64,000 nt of DNA. Source: Beijerinckiaceae bacterium. Its GTDB lineage: Bacteria > Pseudomonadota > Alphaproteobacteria > Rhizobiales > Beijerinckiaceae. A program made the translations under genes and the position numbers. Every line of letters starts with the position of its first letter. Position 1 is the first letter of the stretch. Positions 1-9,233 of this stretch are shown here, piece after piece. The stretch lies in the NCBI GenBank assembly GCA_027532775.1, contig JAPZTO010000003.1, forward strand, positions 1 to 64,000, given 5' to 3'. The notes under the pieces were generated by a model. It was not told the DNA's origin and ran no database searches. It saw only the letters and a program-made list of their open reading frames with translations.

Positions 1-1167
1 ACGGCCGGCCTGGACCACGTTGTTGTTGATGACGTTCGTGATTTCAGTCTTGTACGCTTCGTACTGGGTGCCCAGTTCGAGGCGGCGTGCGTTGTTGGTC
101 GCGCCGAGGATCGGGTTGCCCTGAACCACCGGAACCCCCGAGGCCGCGTTGAAGCGGGCCGCGCCGGTGACGGAGTCGAAGGCGCCCGTGCCGTTGAGGA
201 CGGTAACCGCATTGCCCGAGAGGTTACGCAGGGCAATCCGGAACTGGCCGGTGTTGGACTGGACGAACTCGGCCTTCACACCAGCGTTCAGAGCGTTGAT
301 TTCGGCAACAACCGAGTCAAGGTTCTTCACGGTCGTGGTCGACCAGGTCCGGGCCACACCGTCCGCGCCGAGGAACGAGAGCGACGAACCGGCGGCCACC
401 GACGAACCGGCGAAGGTCGAGGCGGTCGACAGCGCGCCACCCGTGCCGAAGCGCAGGCCCATCGGGTTCGAACCACCGAAGCCAGTCGGGCTGGCCGTAC
501 CGTTGGCGAATTTCGAGGCGGCGTAGGTGCCATCATAACCTGAATTGATCGCGGTCAGGTCATCGACCACCTGCTGCGAGGAGCGGCCGTCAAGCGTGAA
601 GCCGGTCTTGCCATCGGTGGCTTCAAGGATGACCCGCGAACCCGTGCCGTTGACTTCGAAGCGCATGGACACGCCGATATTGGCGTTGTTCAGCGCCTGC
701 GCCACCTGGCCCCACGTCGTGGTGTTCGTCGCCCCCGTGAAGGTATAGGTGAAGTTCTTGCCGTTATCCGAGGTGATCGAGAAGCGATGCCCCGTCGAAG
801 CACCGTTGACGGTGGTCGTGTCGGCGATGTTGGCAGTCGAGGTCGCCTGAACCGTCGTGGCCGAGCCGGCATTCAGCGCGTCCGAGGCCATCGTGTTCAT
901 CTGCTGGAGCAGGTTGCGGATCTGCTTCAGGGCGAGGTCGGTCGATTCGAGGGTCTTGAGGGCCGTCGAGATGTTGTTGTTGACGCGGTTGAGGTTCGAC
1001 GAACGGCTCAGCATCGTCTCCGACATCGTGTACTTGGTGGCGTCATCGGCCGCGCCGAAGATCGCCTTGCCGGTGGCAACACGCTTCTGGGAGATCTGGA
1101 AGAGACGGTTCGTGGTCTGGAGGATATTGACGTTGGCCGCAGTGGCGGCATTGAAAACGACAGACAT
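1..1167 (-). CDS. Flagellin, 5' part (C-terminus off the left edge)
   Basis: Structural subunit of the flagellar filament. The frame is open from an ATG at 1165-1167 to the window edge, giving 389 residues with no stop. The N-terminus reads MSVVFNAATAANVNILQTTN followed by a heptad-rich helix (RLFQISQKRVATGKAI, NLNRVNNNISTALKTLES, LKQIRNLLQQM). This is the conserved flagellin D0/D1 region. The middle is Thr/Asn/Gly/Ala-rich with few charges, as in the variable surface-exposed D2/D3 part. A purine-rich SD (gaaggagcg) precedes the ATG. No other flagellar gene is in view, so the C-terminal D1/D0 helix and the gene neighbours lie to the left. Family assignment is firm; which flagellin paralogue it is cannot be told. 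Confidence 0.9.
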   Translation of the reverse strand, partial: MSVVFNAATAANVNILQTTNRLFQISQKRVATGKAIFGAADDATKYTMSETMLSRSSNLNRVNNNISTALKTLESTDLALKQIRNLLQQMNTMASDALNAGSATTVQATSTANIADTTTVNGASTGHRFSITSDNGKNFTYTFTGATNTTTWGQVAQALNNANIGVSMRFEVNGTGSRVILEATDGKTGFTLDGRSSQQVVDDLTAINSGYDGTYAASKFANGTASPTGFGGSNPMGLRFGTGGALSTASTFAGSSVAAGSSLSFLGADGVARTWSTTTVKNLDSVVAEINALNAGVKAEFVQSNTGQFRIALRNLSGNAVTVLNGTGAFDSVTGAARFNAASGVPVVQGNPILGATNNARRLELGTQYEAYKTEITNVINNNVVQAGR

Positions 1168-1667
1168 TTGTGCGCTCCTTCTGAATGCACATAGATCAAA
1201 GTGTGAATTACGGCGCGTATAAATACGCAGGTAATTTCACGTTGCTTTTACAGAAGCTTTCCTGCTGCTGATTTGCGCATCATTGAGAGCTGAAACGACT
1301 CAAGTATTAACGAGATTATTTTTCGATGACTTGCATTTGTTGATAGTGAACAGGTGGTGAAAATCGCCGGAAATTGCAGATCTGCGCTGCGTAAACCTTC
1401 GTAGCGGAGGGGAACGCCCGGTTCGGGAGCCCCTTGCGGATCGTGGAATCCTGCCGCGGCGAAGGGCCGGATCGCCGGTATCCGGAACAGGCGCCGGGCA
1501 GCCACGTGCCCCTGCCGGGCGCCGGCATCGGTTAAATCATGGCTTTCGAGGGGGTTCCGGGCATGCCGCTCAGGCGGCCGGAGGCCGGCCGAGGCGACGC
1601 GCTGGACAGCATGAAATGGTTGGGTGCCCCGTTTCGCCGGAGCCGCGCCGATCGTCGGGCCCCCGCA
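1168..1667. other. 500-bp intergenic region upstream of flagellin
   Basis: No convincing gene. The half nearest the flagellin is noticeably AT-richer than the surroundings and should hold its promoter and 5' leader. A small perfect hairpin (arms gcgtat/atacgc, 1215-1228) lies about 50 nt upstream of the ATG and would be in the leader. I could not place a convincing sigma-28 or sigma-54 promoter. The half near 1500-1667 is GC-rich and shows nothing recognisable. Confidence 0.5.
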
Positions 1668-2357
1668 TCAGGACGGGAGGACAATCACCTTCGTCTTGAC
1701 CGGCGTCCGGTCATATAGGTCGATCATGTCCTGCGTGAGCAGCCCCGTGCATCCGCTCGTCACGCCGCTGCCGATCGATTCCGGATCGCTGGTGCTGTAG
1801 ATCGTGTACAGCGTGTACACACCGTTCTGATACAAATAGAGCGTGCGCGCGCCGAGCGGATTTTCGGGGCCGCCCGGCATGCCGCGGGCATATTTGGCGA
1901 CTTCCGGCTGCCGCTTGATCATTTCCCTGGGCGGCGTCCAGGTCGGCCACTCGGCCTTGCGCCCGATATAGGCCTCACCGCTCCAGAGAAAGCCTTCGCG
2001 GCCGACATTGGCGCCATAGCGCGTGGCATTGCCTTCGCCCTCGATCCGATAGACATAGAAATTCTTCGGATCGACGATGATCGTGCCCGGTGCCTCGTCG
2101 GTTTCGAGGCGGACAGTGCGGCGGAAATATTTCGGATCGACCTGGCTGATATCGACAGCCGGGATCGGGAATTTCTTGTCCGGCACGGCGCCGTAGAGCT
2201 TTTCCGCCTCGGCGAGGCTCATGCCGTCATTGGTAACGCACCCGCCCAAGGCCAGCGTACCGAGACCGGCCGTGGCGCCAAGCAGAAAAGAGCGCCGATG
2301 GAGGGCGCCCGAAGGATGCAGGCCCGTATCCTTGCTGTCCTTGCCCGTGATGATCAT
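1668..2357 (-). CDS. Exported L,D-transpeptidase-like (YkuD fold) lipoprotein with altered active-site motif
   Basis: 229 aa. L,D-transpeptidases form 3-3 cross-links in peptidoglycan or attach proteins to it, using a Cys nucleophile. The N-terminus has a twin-Arg (R21-R22) followed by a hydrophobic stretch and a lipobox ending at C40 (LGGC). It is therefore probably a Tat-exported lipoprotein. The YkuD-type segment follows, with GREGFLWSGEAYIGRK, NPLGARTLYLY and a C-terminal SGC motif. The expected IHGT is here I-Y-S-T (Y187), and the usual SGC-hydrophobic-Arg is S-G-C-T-G (C203, G205). The nucleophilic Cys is kept, but the conserved His and Arg are not. It stands alone between flagellin and nhaA. 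It may be a divergent subfamily or a catalytically altered protein. Confidence 0.82.
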   Translation of the reverse strand: MIITGKDSKDTGLHPSGALHRRSFLLGATAGLGTLALGGCVTNDGMSLAEAEKLYGAVPDKKFPIPAVDISQVDPKYFRRTVRLETDEAPGTIIVDPKNFYVYRIEGEGNATRYGANVGREGFLWSGEAYIGRKAEWPTWTPPREMIKRQPEVAKYARGMPGGPENPLGARTLYLYQNGVYTLYTIYSTSDPESIGSGVTSGCTGLLTQDMIDLYDRTPVKTKVIVLPS

Positions 2358-2504
2358 CGCGGAATTTCCCTTGTCCTGTCTTCCGACCAGAGAGAACTCC
2401 GGTACACACGCCTGAACCTTGCACTTCTTATCGAGATTGCCGCCTTATGCCACGATTGGCAAGCCGATCAAGCAGGGATCGTTCCCAAACCGTTCCAGCC
2501 CGGC

Positions 2505-3668
2505 TCAATCCTGCCTGTCGGAGGGCGCCAGCCGCAGGACCAGCCAGCCGATTGTCCCGGCCAGGAGTGAACCCGCCAGGACGCCGATCTTGGTCTGATC
2601 CTGAAGACCGGGCGAGCCCGGGAAGGCCAGCAGGCCGATGAACAGGCTCATCGTGAAGCCGATCCCGCAGAGCAGCGAGACGCCATAGAGCTGGAGCCAG
2701 GTTGCCCGGGCCGGCAGGTCGGCGAGACCGGTCCGGATGGCGATCCAGGCGAAGCCGAACACGCCGATCTGCTTGCCCGCAAACAGCCCCAGCATGATGC
2801 CCAGCGGGACTGAGGCGAGCAGCGCCGAAGGGCCGACGCCCGCCAGTGAGACACCGGCATTGGCGAAGCCGAAGACGGGAATGATCAGGAATGCCACCCA
2901 GGGATGAAGGGCATGTTCAAGCCGGTTGAGCGGCGCCTCCTCCGCGTCGACGGCACCCGGCGGCGGCGTCAGCGGGATTGTCAGGGCGAGGATGACGCCG
3001 GCCAGCGTCGCATGGACGCCCGACTTGAGGACGAAGGCCCAAAGCAGCCCGCCAAGAAGCAGATAGGCGGGCAGTTTCCGATGCCCGGACCGGTTGAGAG
3101 CGACAAGCGCCGCCAGCACACCCAGCGCGCCCAGCAGGGCGAGCAGGTTCAGCTTGGCCGTGTAGAACAAAGCGATGATGATAACGGCGCCGAGATCATC
3201 GAGAATGGCCAGCGCTGTCAGGAACACCTTGAGGGAAATCGGAACGCGCGATCCCAGAAGCGAGAGCACGCCGAGCGCGAAGGCAATGTCTGTCGCCGCC
3301 GGGATTGCCCAGCCGCGCAGCGTTTCCGGCGAATGGGCGTTGAACGCCACATAGATCAGCCCGGGGACCACCATGCCGCCCAATGCCGCGAGACCGGGCA
3401 AGGCGCGTCTCGGCCAGGTCGAGAGCTGGCCGACGAGGAACTCCCGCTTGATTTCCAGCCCGACCAGCAGGAAAAACACCGCCATCAGCGCATCGTTGAT
3501 CCAGTGCAGGACGGACAGCCCGCCGATATAGCGGCCGAGAGTCGTGAAATAGACCGGCGCGAGCGGAGAATTCGCGATAACGATAGCAAGAAGGGCAACA
3601 CCCATCAGGATGATGCCGCCTGCGGCTTCGCTCTTCAGGAAATGACGGATGGCAAAGGGCTGGCGCAT
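2505..3668 (-). CDS. nhaA: Na+/H+ antiporter NhaA
   Basis: 387 aa, close to the usual NhaA length. Inner-membrane antiporter that exports Na+ in exchange for H+, for pH and salt homeostasis. The protein is almost entirely transmembrane segments. Motifs seen are [11 protein letters not shown] (residues about 68-77), the TM4 region [10 protein letters not shown] with D127, and TM5 [12 protein letters not shown] with the paired D157-D158. These correspond to E. coli D133, D163 and D164. The start is the ATG at 3666-3668. The gene is monocistronic on the minus strand with a long AT-rich region upstream. A 9-bp inverted repeat (3755-3763/3828-3836) lies 90-170 nt upstream, of unknown meaning. Confidence 0.97.
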   Translation of the reverse strand: MRQPFAIRHFLKSEAAGGIILMGVALLAIVIANSPLAPVYFTTLGRYIGGLSVLHWINDALMAVFFLLVGLEIKREFLVGQLSTWPRRALPGLAALGGMVVPGLIYVAFNAHSPETLRGWAIPAATDIAFALGVLSLLGSRVPISLKVFLTALAILDDLGAVIIIALFYTAKLNLLALLGALGVLAALVALNRSGHRKLPAYLLLGGLLWAFVLKSGVHATLAGVILALTIPLTPPPGAVDAEEAPLNRLEHALHPWVAFLIIPVFGFANAGVSLAGVGPSALLASVPLGIMLGLFAGKQIGVFGFAWIAIRTGLADLPARATWLQLYGVSLLCGIGFTMSLFIGLLAFPGSPGLQDQTKIGVLAGSLLAGTIGWLVLRLAPSDRQD

Positions 3669-4480
3669 GGGTACGGGTTTCCTGCGAAGGCGGCCCGACC
3701 TTCGTTAACCCTGCCTGCCCGACAGCCGGACAGCGCACCCAGGAGGGGTTCTAGCGTGAAATCGTGAAACTTCAACTCCCGGCGGTACGGAGCGATGATT
3801 GATGCGTGGCGTGATCGGCAAGGCGGGGATTTCACGGAGCTTGCAGAAAGACGGAGAGGTTTGGTAATTGAAGAGCTACAGGGCAACGATCGCTGTTAAA
3901 GTACAATCACTCCCTCGCGCCTAGCTCTTAAATATTAATTTTGACTTGGCTTGTACAATATTTTTGTTTAATCTCGATAGAGATTTAATACATATGAAGC
4001 GATATCAATTTTAAATCATTCATGATAAAAATCCGGTTAATTTTAATATTGTCTCTAGACACTACTTATTGTCGTACTGAATGATATTTCAAACTCCAAC
4101 CAGATATGGATTTCTGATTTTATCAGACAGTCTAATTTTTTCTACTACAATTTCCTATCTGCGCCAATAAATATTCCAACAATCTTGATTATACTTATTT
4201 ATCTCCGCAAACCGTCTGCAGAAGGTTAGGACCGGCCACAAAACCGGGATTTCTCGAAGAACCAAGGCGCCCGACCAGTCAACATCGGGGGCCCCTTCGA
4301 GGACATCACAGGATGCCTGGAAGCATCGAGGAAAGGTCTGGCGGAAAGGAAGTCTGCCATTTCAAAGTTCAAATCGATTTCTTCTTGTCGTATATCCTTT
4401 AAAGCTGCGGATGCGACAAAAACAGGCATCGAAGCTGAGCTGAAAGTTGTGTCCCTTATCCTCTGCGTCGGAGGGTGATC
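3669..4480. other. Gene-poor gap with AT-rich island (about 3890-4210)
   Basis: No supportable gene. From about 3890 to 4210 the composition drops sharply to AT-rich, with many T/A runs, in a chromosome that is otherwise strongly GC-rich. Part of it may serve as the nhaA promoter region, but 300 bp is more than a promoter needs. Frames through it are broken by frequent stops. 4211-4480 returns to mixed composition. A 111-codon minus-strand frame there (4226-4561) resembles nothing I recognise and overlaps the GFA fragment. The region looks like a decayed or horizontally acquired remnant. Confidence 0.5.
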
Positions 4481-4651
4481 ATGAAGACCAAGCTTTTCGA
4501 GGGCGGGTGCTTGTGCGGCTGGATCCGTTTTCAGGCGAGAGGACCAGCACAGAAGCCCCACACTTGCTCATGCAAGATGTGTCAGCGCCACACAGGAGCA
4601 CCGACCACTGCTTGGGTCGAATTTCCGGCCGACATTCACCCGGTGAAGTAA
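4481..4651 (+). pseudogene. N-terminal fragment of a GFA (glutathione-dependent formaldehyde-activating/CENP-V) family protein
   Basis: The 56-codon frame starts at an ATG preceded by a purine-rich cggaggg. It reads MKTKLFEGGCLCGWIRFQA, then HTCSCKMCQRHTGAPTTAWVEF, and stops at 4649-4651. GGCLCG and CxCxxCxRxxGAP are the zinc-binding signature of the GFA family, whose members are usually about 120-150 aa. The C-terminal half, which should carry the rest of the beta fold, is missing, and the next bases are the kdp promoter. I read it as a truncated remnant left when the kdp block or the AT-rich island was inserted. A functional 56-aa mini-protein cannot be excluded but is unlikely. Confidence 0.7.
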
Positions 4652-4675
4652 GGCGTCTGGAACTGACCGCAGGCC

Positions 4676-4742
4676 TTTACGCGCGCTTTACGCGCTGGCG
4701 CCGCTTTTCACATCGCGGCTTTACGTTACTCCACCCTATTCA
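4676..4742 (+). promoter_or_regulatory. Candidate KdpE operator and kdp promoter
   Basis: Two copies of TTTACG (4676-4681 and 4687-4692) are separated by 5 bp, so they repeat every 11 bp. A third TTTACG lies at 4720-4725. OmpR/PhoB-family regulators bind direct repeats with about 11-bp period, and the E. coli KdpE box is a TTTA-rich repeat with 5-bp spacing. A possible -10 (TATTCA, 4737-4742) follows about 45 bp after the tandem pair, with no good -35, as expected for an activated promoter. kdpF starts at 4770. Confidence 0.6.
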
Positions 4743-4769
4743 AAGAGCGGATTCAACGGAGGCTTCTCC

Positions 4770-4859
4770 ATGCCGCTCGATATGCTTCTCGGGCTCGGCC
4801 TTGCGGCCGGGCTGTTCATTTATCTTGTCGCCGCGCTTGTCGCGCCCGAACGGTTCTGA
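4770..4859 (+). CDS. kdpF: K+-transporting ATPase small subunit KdpF
   Basis: 29 aa: MPLDMLLGLGLAAGLFIY, then LVAALVAPERF and stop. It is a single hydrophobic transmembrane helix with a short polar end, exactly the size of KdpF, and lies directly upstream of kdpA. KdpF stabilises the KdpABC complex in the inner membrane by binding lipid/KdpA. The SD (ggagg, spacing about 6) is good. The gap to kdpA is 11 bp, so it is the first gene of the operon. Such short genes are often missed by gene finders. Confidence 0.93.
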   Translation: MPLDMLLGLGLAAGLFIYLVAALVAPERF

Positions 4860-4870
4860 GGGGGGCGGAC

Positions 4871-6556
4871 ATGCAAGCCGATCTTCTCCAGGCCGGGCTA
4901 TATGCCCTCATGCTCCTCGCGCTGGCTGTCCCGCTCGGATGGTTTATGGCAAGGGTCTTCACCGGGGAGGTGCGGTTCCTCGCGCCCCTTGAACACGTGA
5001 TCCTTGGCGCAGCCGGCGACCGACGCGAGCAGGGCTGGAAGGCCTATGCGTCCTCGCTTCTTCTTTTCAACGCCGCCGGCTTTTCGCTTCTCTTTGGTAT
5101 CCTGCTGTTCCAGCACCGCCTTCCGATCAATCCGCAGGGCTTCGACGGGCTTTCCTGGCATCTCGCGATCAACACCGCGATTTCCTTCGTCACCAATACC
5201 AACTGGCAGAGCTATGGCGGCGAGACGACGCTCTCGCATTTCAGCCAGATGGCCGGGCTGACGACGCAGAATTTCCTCTCCGCCGCCTCCGGCATGGCCG
5301 TGGCCGTGGCTGTCGCACGCGGGTTTGCCGCCCGGCAGGCGAAGCATCTCGGTAATTTCTGGACCGACATGACCCGCGCGACGCTCTACATCCTGCTGCC
5401 GGGGGCGATCACGCTGGCTATTCTCTTCCTCGCCTTGGGTATGCCGCAGACGCTTTTCGCCTCGGTCGACGTGACGACGCTCGAAGGCGGCAAGCAGACC
5501 CTTTCGTTGGGGCCGGTGGCCTCGCAGATCGCGATCAAGCAGCTCGGCACCAATGGTGGCGGCTTCTTCAACGTGAACTCGGCGCATCCGTTCGAGAACC
5601 CCACGGCCATCACCAACTTCCTCTCAATGCTGGCGATCCTCGCGATCCCCGCCGCGTTCACGTTCACCTATGGGCGGATGGTGAATGATCCGCGCCAGGG
5701 CCGCGCGCTGTTCGTGGCGATGGGTCTGCTGCTCGTTGCGGCTTTCGCGGCAATGTATGCCGCCGAGCGCTTCGGCAACCCGTTGCATGCCGCCTATGCC
5801 GATCCCGCGGCCGGGAACATGGAAGGCAAGGAGGTGCGTTTCGGCCTCGTCAATTCGGTGCTCTGGGCCGTGACCACTACCGCCGCTTCGAACGGCTCGG
5901 TGAATGCGATGCATGACAGCCTCACGCCGCTCGGTGGCCTCATCGCGATGCTCAACATCCAGCTCGGCGAGATTGTCTATGGTGGCGTGGGCGTGGGCCT
6001 CACCGGCATGCTGCTCTTCGTGATCATCACGGTGTTCCTCGCCGGACTGATGGTAGGTCGCACACCGGAATATCTCGGCAAGAAGATCGAGGCACGCGAG
6101 GTAAAACTTGCCGCACTCACGCTTCTTGTCATGCCTATCGGCGTGCTGGTCTTCGGCGCCCTCGCGATTGCCACCGGCACTGCGCAGTCCAGTGTGCAGG
6201 ATGCCGGCCCGCATGGCCTTTCGGAGCTGATCTATGCGTACAGCTCCGCGACCGGGAACAACGGCTCGGCCTTTGCCGGCTTCACTGCGAACACAGCATT
6301 CCACAACACGATGCTCGGCCTCGCAATGCTGCTCGGGCGGTTCGGCTACATCATTCCGATCCTTGCGATTGCCGGTTCGCTCGCAGCGAAGACACCGGCG
6401 GCTGCGACCGCTGGCACCTTCCCGACCCACGGGCCGGTTTTCGTCACCCTTCTCATCCTCACCATCCTGATCGTCGGAGCGCTAACCTTCCTGCCCGTGC
6501 TCGCTTTGGGCCCCATCGCCGAGCATGTCTCGGTGCTGTTCGGCCGGACCTTCTGA
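4871..6556 (+). CDS. kdpA: Potassium-transporting ATPase subunit A (KdpA)
   Basis: 561 aa, the normal length. K+-selective channel-like subunit of the high-affinity Kdp pump in the inner membrane. It belongs to the superfamily of K+ transporters with four M1-P-M2 repeats. Selectivity-filter-like stretches are visible: [51 protein letters not shown] and [14 protein letters not shown]. About ten hydrophobic helices are present. The SD gggggcg precedes the ATG. kdpB begins 11 bp after the stop, indicating an operon with translational coupling. Confidence 0.98.
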   Translation: MQADLLQAGLYALMLLALAVPLGWFMARVFTGEVRFLAPLEHVILGAAGDRREQGWKAYASSLLLFNAAGFSLLFGILLFQHRLPINPQGFDGLSWHLAINTAISFVTNTNWQSYGGETTLSHFSQMAGLTTQNFLSAASGMAVAVAVARGFAARQAKHLGNFWTDMTRATLYILLPGAITLAILFLALGMPQTLFASVDVTTLEGGKQTLSLGPVASQIAIKQLGTNGGGFFNVNSAHPFENPTAITNFLSMLAILAIPAAFTFTYGRMVNDPRQGRALFVAMGLLLVAAFAAMYAAERFGNPLHAAYADPAAGNMEGKEVRFGLVNSVLWAVTTTAASNGSVNAMHDSLTPLGGLIAMLNIQLGEIVYGGVGVGLTGMLLFVIITVFLAGLMVGRTPEYLGKKIEAREVKLAALTLLVMPIGVLVFGALAIATGTAQSSVQDAGPHGLSELIYAYSSATGNNGSAFAGFTANTAFHNTMLGLAMLLGRFGYIIPILAIAGSLAAKTPAAATAGTFPTHGPVFVTLLILTILIVGALTFLPVLALGPIAEHVSVLFGRTF

Positions 6557-6567
6557 GGAGTATCCCC

Positions 6568-8613
6568 ATGTCGAAACAGGCAACCACAGAAATCGGACTC
6601 CTTGAACCCGCGATTCTCAGGGAGGCCCTGAAACAGGCCGTGCTGAAGCTGAACCCCAAGGGGCTCGCGCGGAACCCGGTGATCTTCTCGACCGCGCTCG
6701 TCTCAATGCTCGCGACAATCCTCACCATCCGCGAAGGGATTGCGGGCGGTGCGACCTTCGCCATCGGGATCCAGATCACACTCTGGCTTTGGTTCACTGT
6801 GCTCTTCGCGAATTTCGCGGAGGCCGTTGCCGAAGGGCGCGGCAAGGCGCGGGCGGATACTTTCCGCGCCACGCGATCCAAAGGTCGCGCGAAGGTGCTG
6901 CTTGACGCGCATGATCGTCAACTCTGGGAATTCCAAGAGGTCGAACTCCTCGAACCCGGCGAGGTGATCCTGATCGAGGCGGGCGAACTCATCCCCACCG
7001 ATGGCGAAGTGATCGAGGGCGTGGCCTCCGTGAATGAAAGCGCCATCACGGGCGAGTCCGCGCCGGTGATCCGCGAGGCCGGCGGAGACCGCTCATCGGT
7101 AACGGGCGGGACGACGATCGTCTCGGATTGGCTGGTGATCCGGGTTACCACCCGGCCCGGCGAAACCTTCCTCGATCGCATGATCGCGATGGTCGAAGGC
7201 GCGAAACGCCAGAAGACGCCGAACGAGATCGCGCTCGATATCCTGCTCGCAGCGCTCACCCTGGTGTTCCTGCTGGTGGTGGTGACGCTGCCGTTCTTCG
7301 CAAATTGGTCGGGCACGACCATCCCCGTGATTTATCTGATCGCGCTGTTCGTCACGCTTATTCCCACGACCATTGGCGGTCTGCTCTCGGCCATTGGCAT
7401 TGCGGGCATGGATCGCCTTGTGAAAGCGAGTGTAATCGCGAAATCCGGTCGCGCGGTCGAAGCGGCGGGCGATATCGACGTGCTGCTTCTCGACAAGACC
7501 GGCACCATCACCTTCGGCAATCGCATGGCCGATGCATTCGAGCCGGTCCCTGGCGTTCACGAGATCACGCTGGCGGAAGCGGCCTATCTGGCTTCGCTCG
7601 CCGACGAGACGCCGGAGGGCAAGTCCATTGTGGAACTGGCTGCCCGCAAGTTCGGCTTCACGCCGGGCACGACGCGCGACACCGCAACCTTCGTGCCCTT
7701 CACCGCGCAGACAAGGATGTCGGGCGTGGACCTTGCCGACGGAAGCTCGATCCGCAAGGGAGCCTCGGATACCATCATCGCCATGCTGGGGGGGAAGGTG
7801 GATCCGGCACTCGAGGGCATCGTTCGTCGCATCGCCTCCACCGGAGCGACGCCCATCGTGGTGGCGCGTGATGGCAAGGCGCTGGGCGTGGTACACCTGA
7901 AGGACGTGGTGAAGCCGGCCATTCGCGAGCGTTTCGCAGAGTTGCGCCGCATGGGCATCCGTACGGTGATGATCACCGGCGATAATCCGCTCACCGCCGC
8001 AGCGATCGCCGCTGAAGCGGGGGTGGATGATTTCCTTGCCGAGGCCACACCCGAGAAGAAGCTGGAACTCATCCGCAAGGAGCAAGCCGAAGGCAAGCTC
8101 GTGGCGATGTGCGGCGATGGCTCCAACGATGCACCCGCCTTGGCGCAGGCCGATGTCGGTGTGGCCATGAATTCCGGCACACCCGCCGCGAAGGAAGCAG
8201 GCAACCTGATCGACCTCGACTCCGACCCCACAAAACTCATCGAGATCGTTCTGGTCGGAAAACAACTCCTCATCTCGCGCGGGGCGCTGACCACGTTCTC
8301 CATCGCGAATGATGTTGCGAAGTATTTCGCGATCCTCCCGGCCTTGTTCATTGCGGCCTATCCCGGCCTCGGGGCGCTCGATGTGATGGGCCTGGCCTCG
8401 CCTCAAAGCGCCATTCTCTCGGCCATCATCTTCAATGCACTGGTCATCATCGCGTTGATCCCGATTGCGCTGAAGGGGGTCGCCTACCGGCCAGCTTCGG
8501 CCGCGAGCCTGCTCACACGCAATCTCGTCATCTATGGCCTTGGCGGGCTCATCGTGCCGTTCGTCGGCATCAAGGCGATCGATCTGACCGTCAATGCCCT
8601 GCGCCTCGCCTGA
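6568..8613 (+). CDS. kdpB: Potassium-transporting P-type ATPase subunit B (KdpB)
   Basis: 681 aa, full length. Catalytic P1A-type ATPase subunit that hydrolyses ATP to power K+ uptake through KdpA. The phosphorylation motif is DKTGTI with D309. Others are the actuator motif TGES (ITGESAPV), the nucleotide-binding region KGAS, and the hinge [20 protein letters not shown] followed by [20 protein letters not shown]. The membrane segments include the unusual charged helix typical of KdpB. SD ggag, spacing 8. kdpC follows after 14 bp. Confidence 0.98.
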   Translation: MSKQATTEIGLLEPAILREALKQAVLKLNPKGLARNPVIFSTALVSMLATILTIREGIAGGATFAIGIQITLWLWFTVLFANFAEAVAEGRGKARADTFRATRSKGRAKVLLDAHDRQLWEFQEVELLEPGEVILIEAGELIPTDGEVIEGVASVNESAITGESAPVIREAGGDRSSVTGGTTIVSDWLVIRVTTRPGETFLDRMIAMVEGAKRQKTPNEIALDILLAALTLVFLLVVVTLPFFANWSGTTIPVIYLIALFVTLIPTTIGGLLSAIGIAGMDRLVKASVIAKSGRAVEAAGDIDVLLLDKTGTITFGNRMADAFEPVPGVHEITLAEAAYLASLADETPEGKSIVELAARKFGFTPGTTRDTATFVPFTAQTRMSGVDLADGSSIRKGASDTIIAMLGGKVDPALEGIVRRIASTGATPIVVARDGKALGVVHLKDVVKPAIRERFAELRRMGIRTVMITGDNPLTAAAIAAEAGVDDFLAEATPEKKLELIRKEQAEGKLVAMCGDGSNDAPALAQADVGVAMNSGTPAAKEAGNLIDLDSDPTKLIEIVLVGKQLLISRGALTTFSIANDVAKYFAILPALFIAAYPGLGALDVMGLASPQSAILSAIIFNALVIIALIPIALKGVAYRPASAASLLTRNLVIYGLGGLIVPFVGIKAIDLTVNALRLA

Positions 8614-8627
8614 TCAAGGAGACAGCC

Positions 8628-9215
8628 ATGTCCCAGCTTCGCGCTGCCCTCGTCCTCTCGGTTCTCTTCACGCTTCTGACCGGGTTGGCCTATCCCCTGG
8701 CCATCACCGGCATCGGACAGGTTCTACTACCCCATCAAGCGAATGGCTCGCTGGTGAGACGCGGGGAAGCGGTGGTCGGTTCGGCCCTGATCGGGCAGAA
8801 CTTCGCCCTGGATCGCTATTTCCAAGGCCGCCCCTCGGCCACGAGTGCGGTTGACCCGGCGGACACGACGAAAGCCATCGATGCCCCCTACAACGCCGCC
8901 AATTCGACCGGCTCCAATCTTGGCCCCTCCAGCAAGGTGTTGGCTGGAGCCGTGGAGGCCCGCGCCAAGGCATTGGGCGAGGGCCCGCAGCCGGCCGATC
9001 TCGTCACGGCCTCGGCTTCGGGGCTCGATCCGCATCTTTCGCCGGCCGGGGCACTTGCGCAGGTTGCTCGGGTGGCAAAGGCGCGCGGCAAGCCGGAGGC
9101 GGAAATCCGCGCTCTTGTCGAGCGGCAGGTCGAGGGGCGCGATCTTGGCATCCTCGGCCAACCGCGCGTCAATGTGCTGGCGCTGAATCTCGCCCTCGAC
9201 GCCCTCGCGCCATGA
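8628..9215 (+). CDS. kdpC: Potassium-transporting ATPase subunit C (KdpC)
   Basis: 195 aa. Single-pass inner-membrane subunit (hydrophobic segment at about residues 8-30) with a periplasmic C-terminal domain. It assists assembly and ATP affinity of KdpFABC. Family features are LTGLAYPLAITGIGQVLLPHQANGSL, the SALIGQNF and YFQGRPSAT blocks, and the NSTGSNLGPSSKVL motif. The C-terminus has VNVLALNLALDAL. SD aaggag. An 18-bp gap separates it from kdpD, so pump and sensor are likely co-transcribed. Confidence 0.97.
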   Translation: MSQLRAALVLSVLFTLLTGLAYPLAITGIGQVLLPHQANGSLVRRGEAVVGSALIGQNFALDRYFQGRPSATSAVDPADTTKAIDAPYNAANSTGSNLGPSSKVLAGAVEARAKALGEGPQPADLVTASASGLDPHLSPAGALAQVARVAKARGKPEAEIRALVERQVEGRDLGILGQPRVNVLALNLALDALAP

Positions 9216-9233
9216 GTCCATGTTGAGCTTCTG

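Noticed and set aside
4226-4561. 111-codon minus-strand frame in the AT-rich gap region
   Set aside because: No recognisable motif, no SD seen, overlaps the GFA fragment on the other strand, whose zinc motifs are clear.
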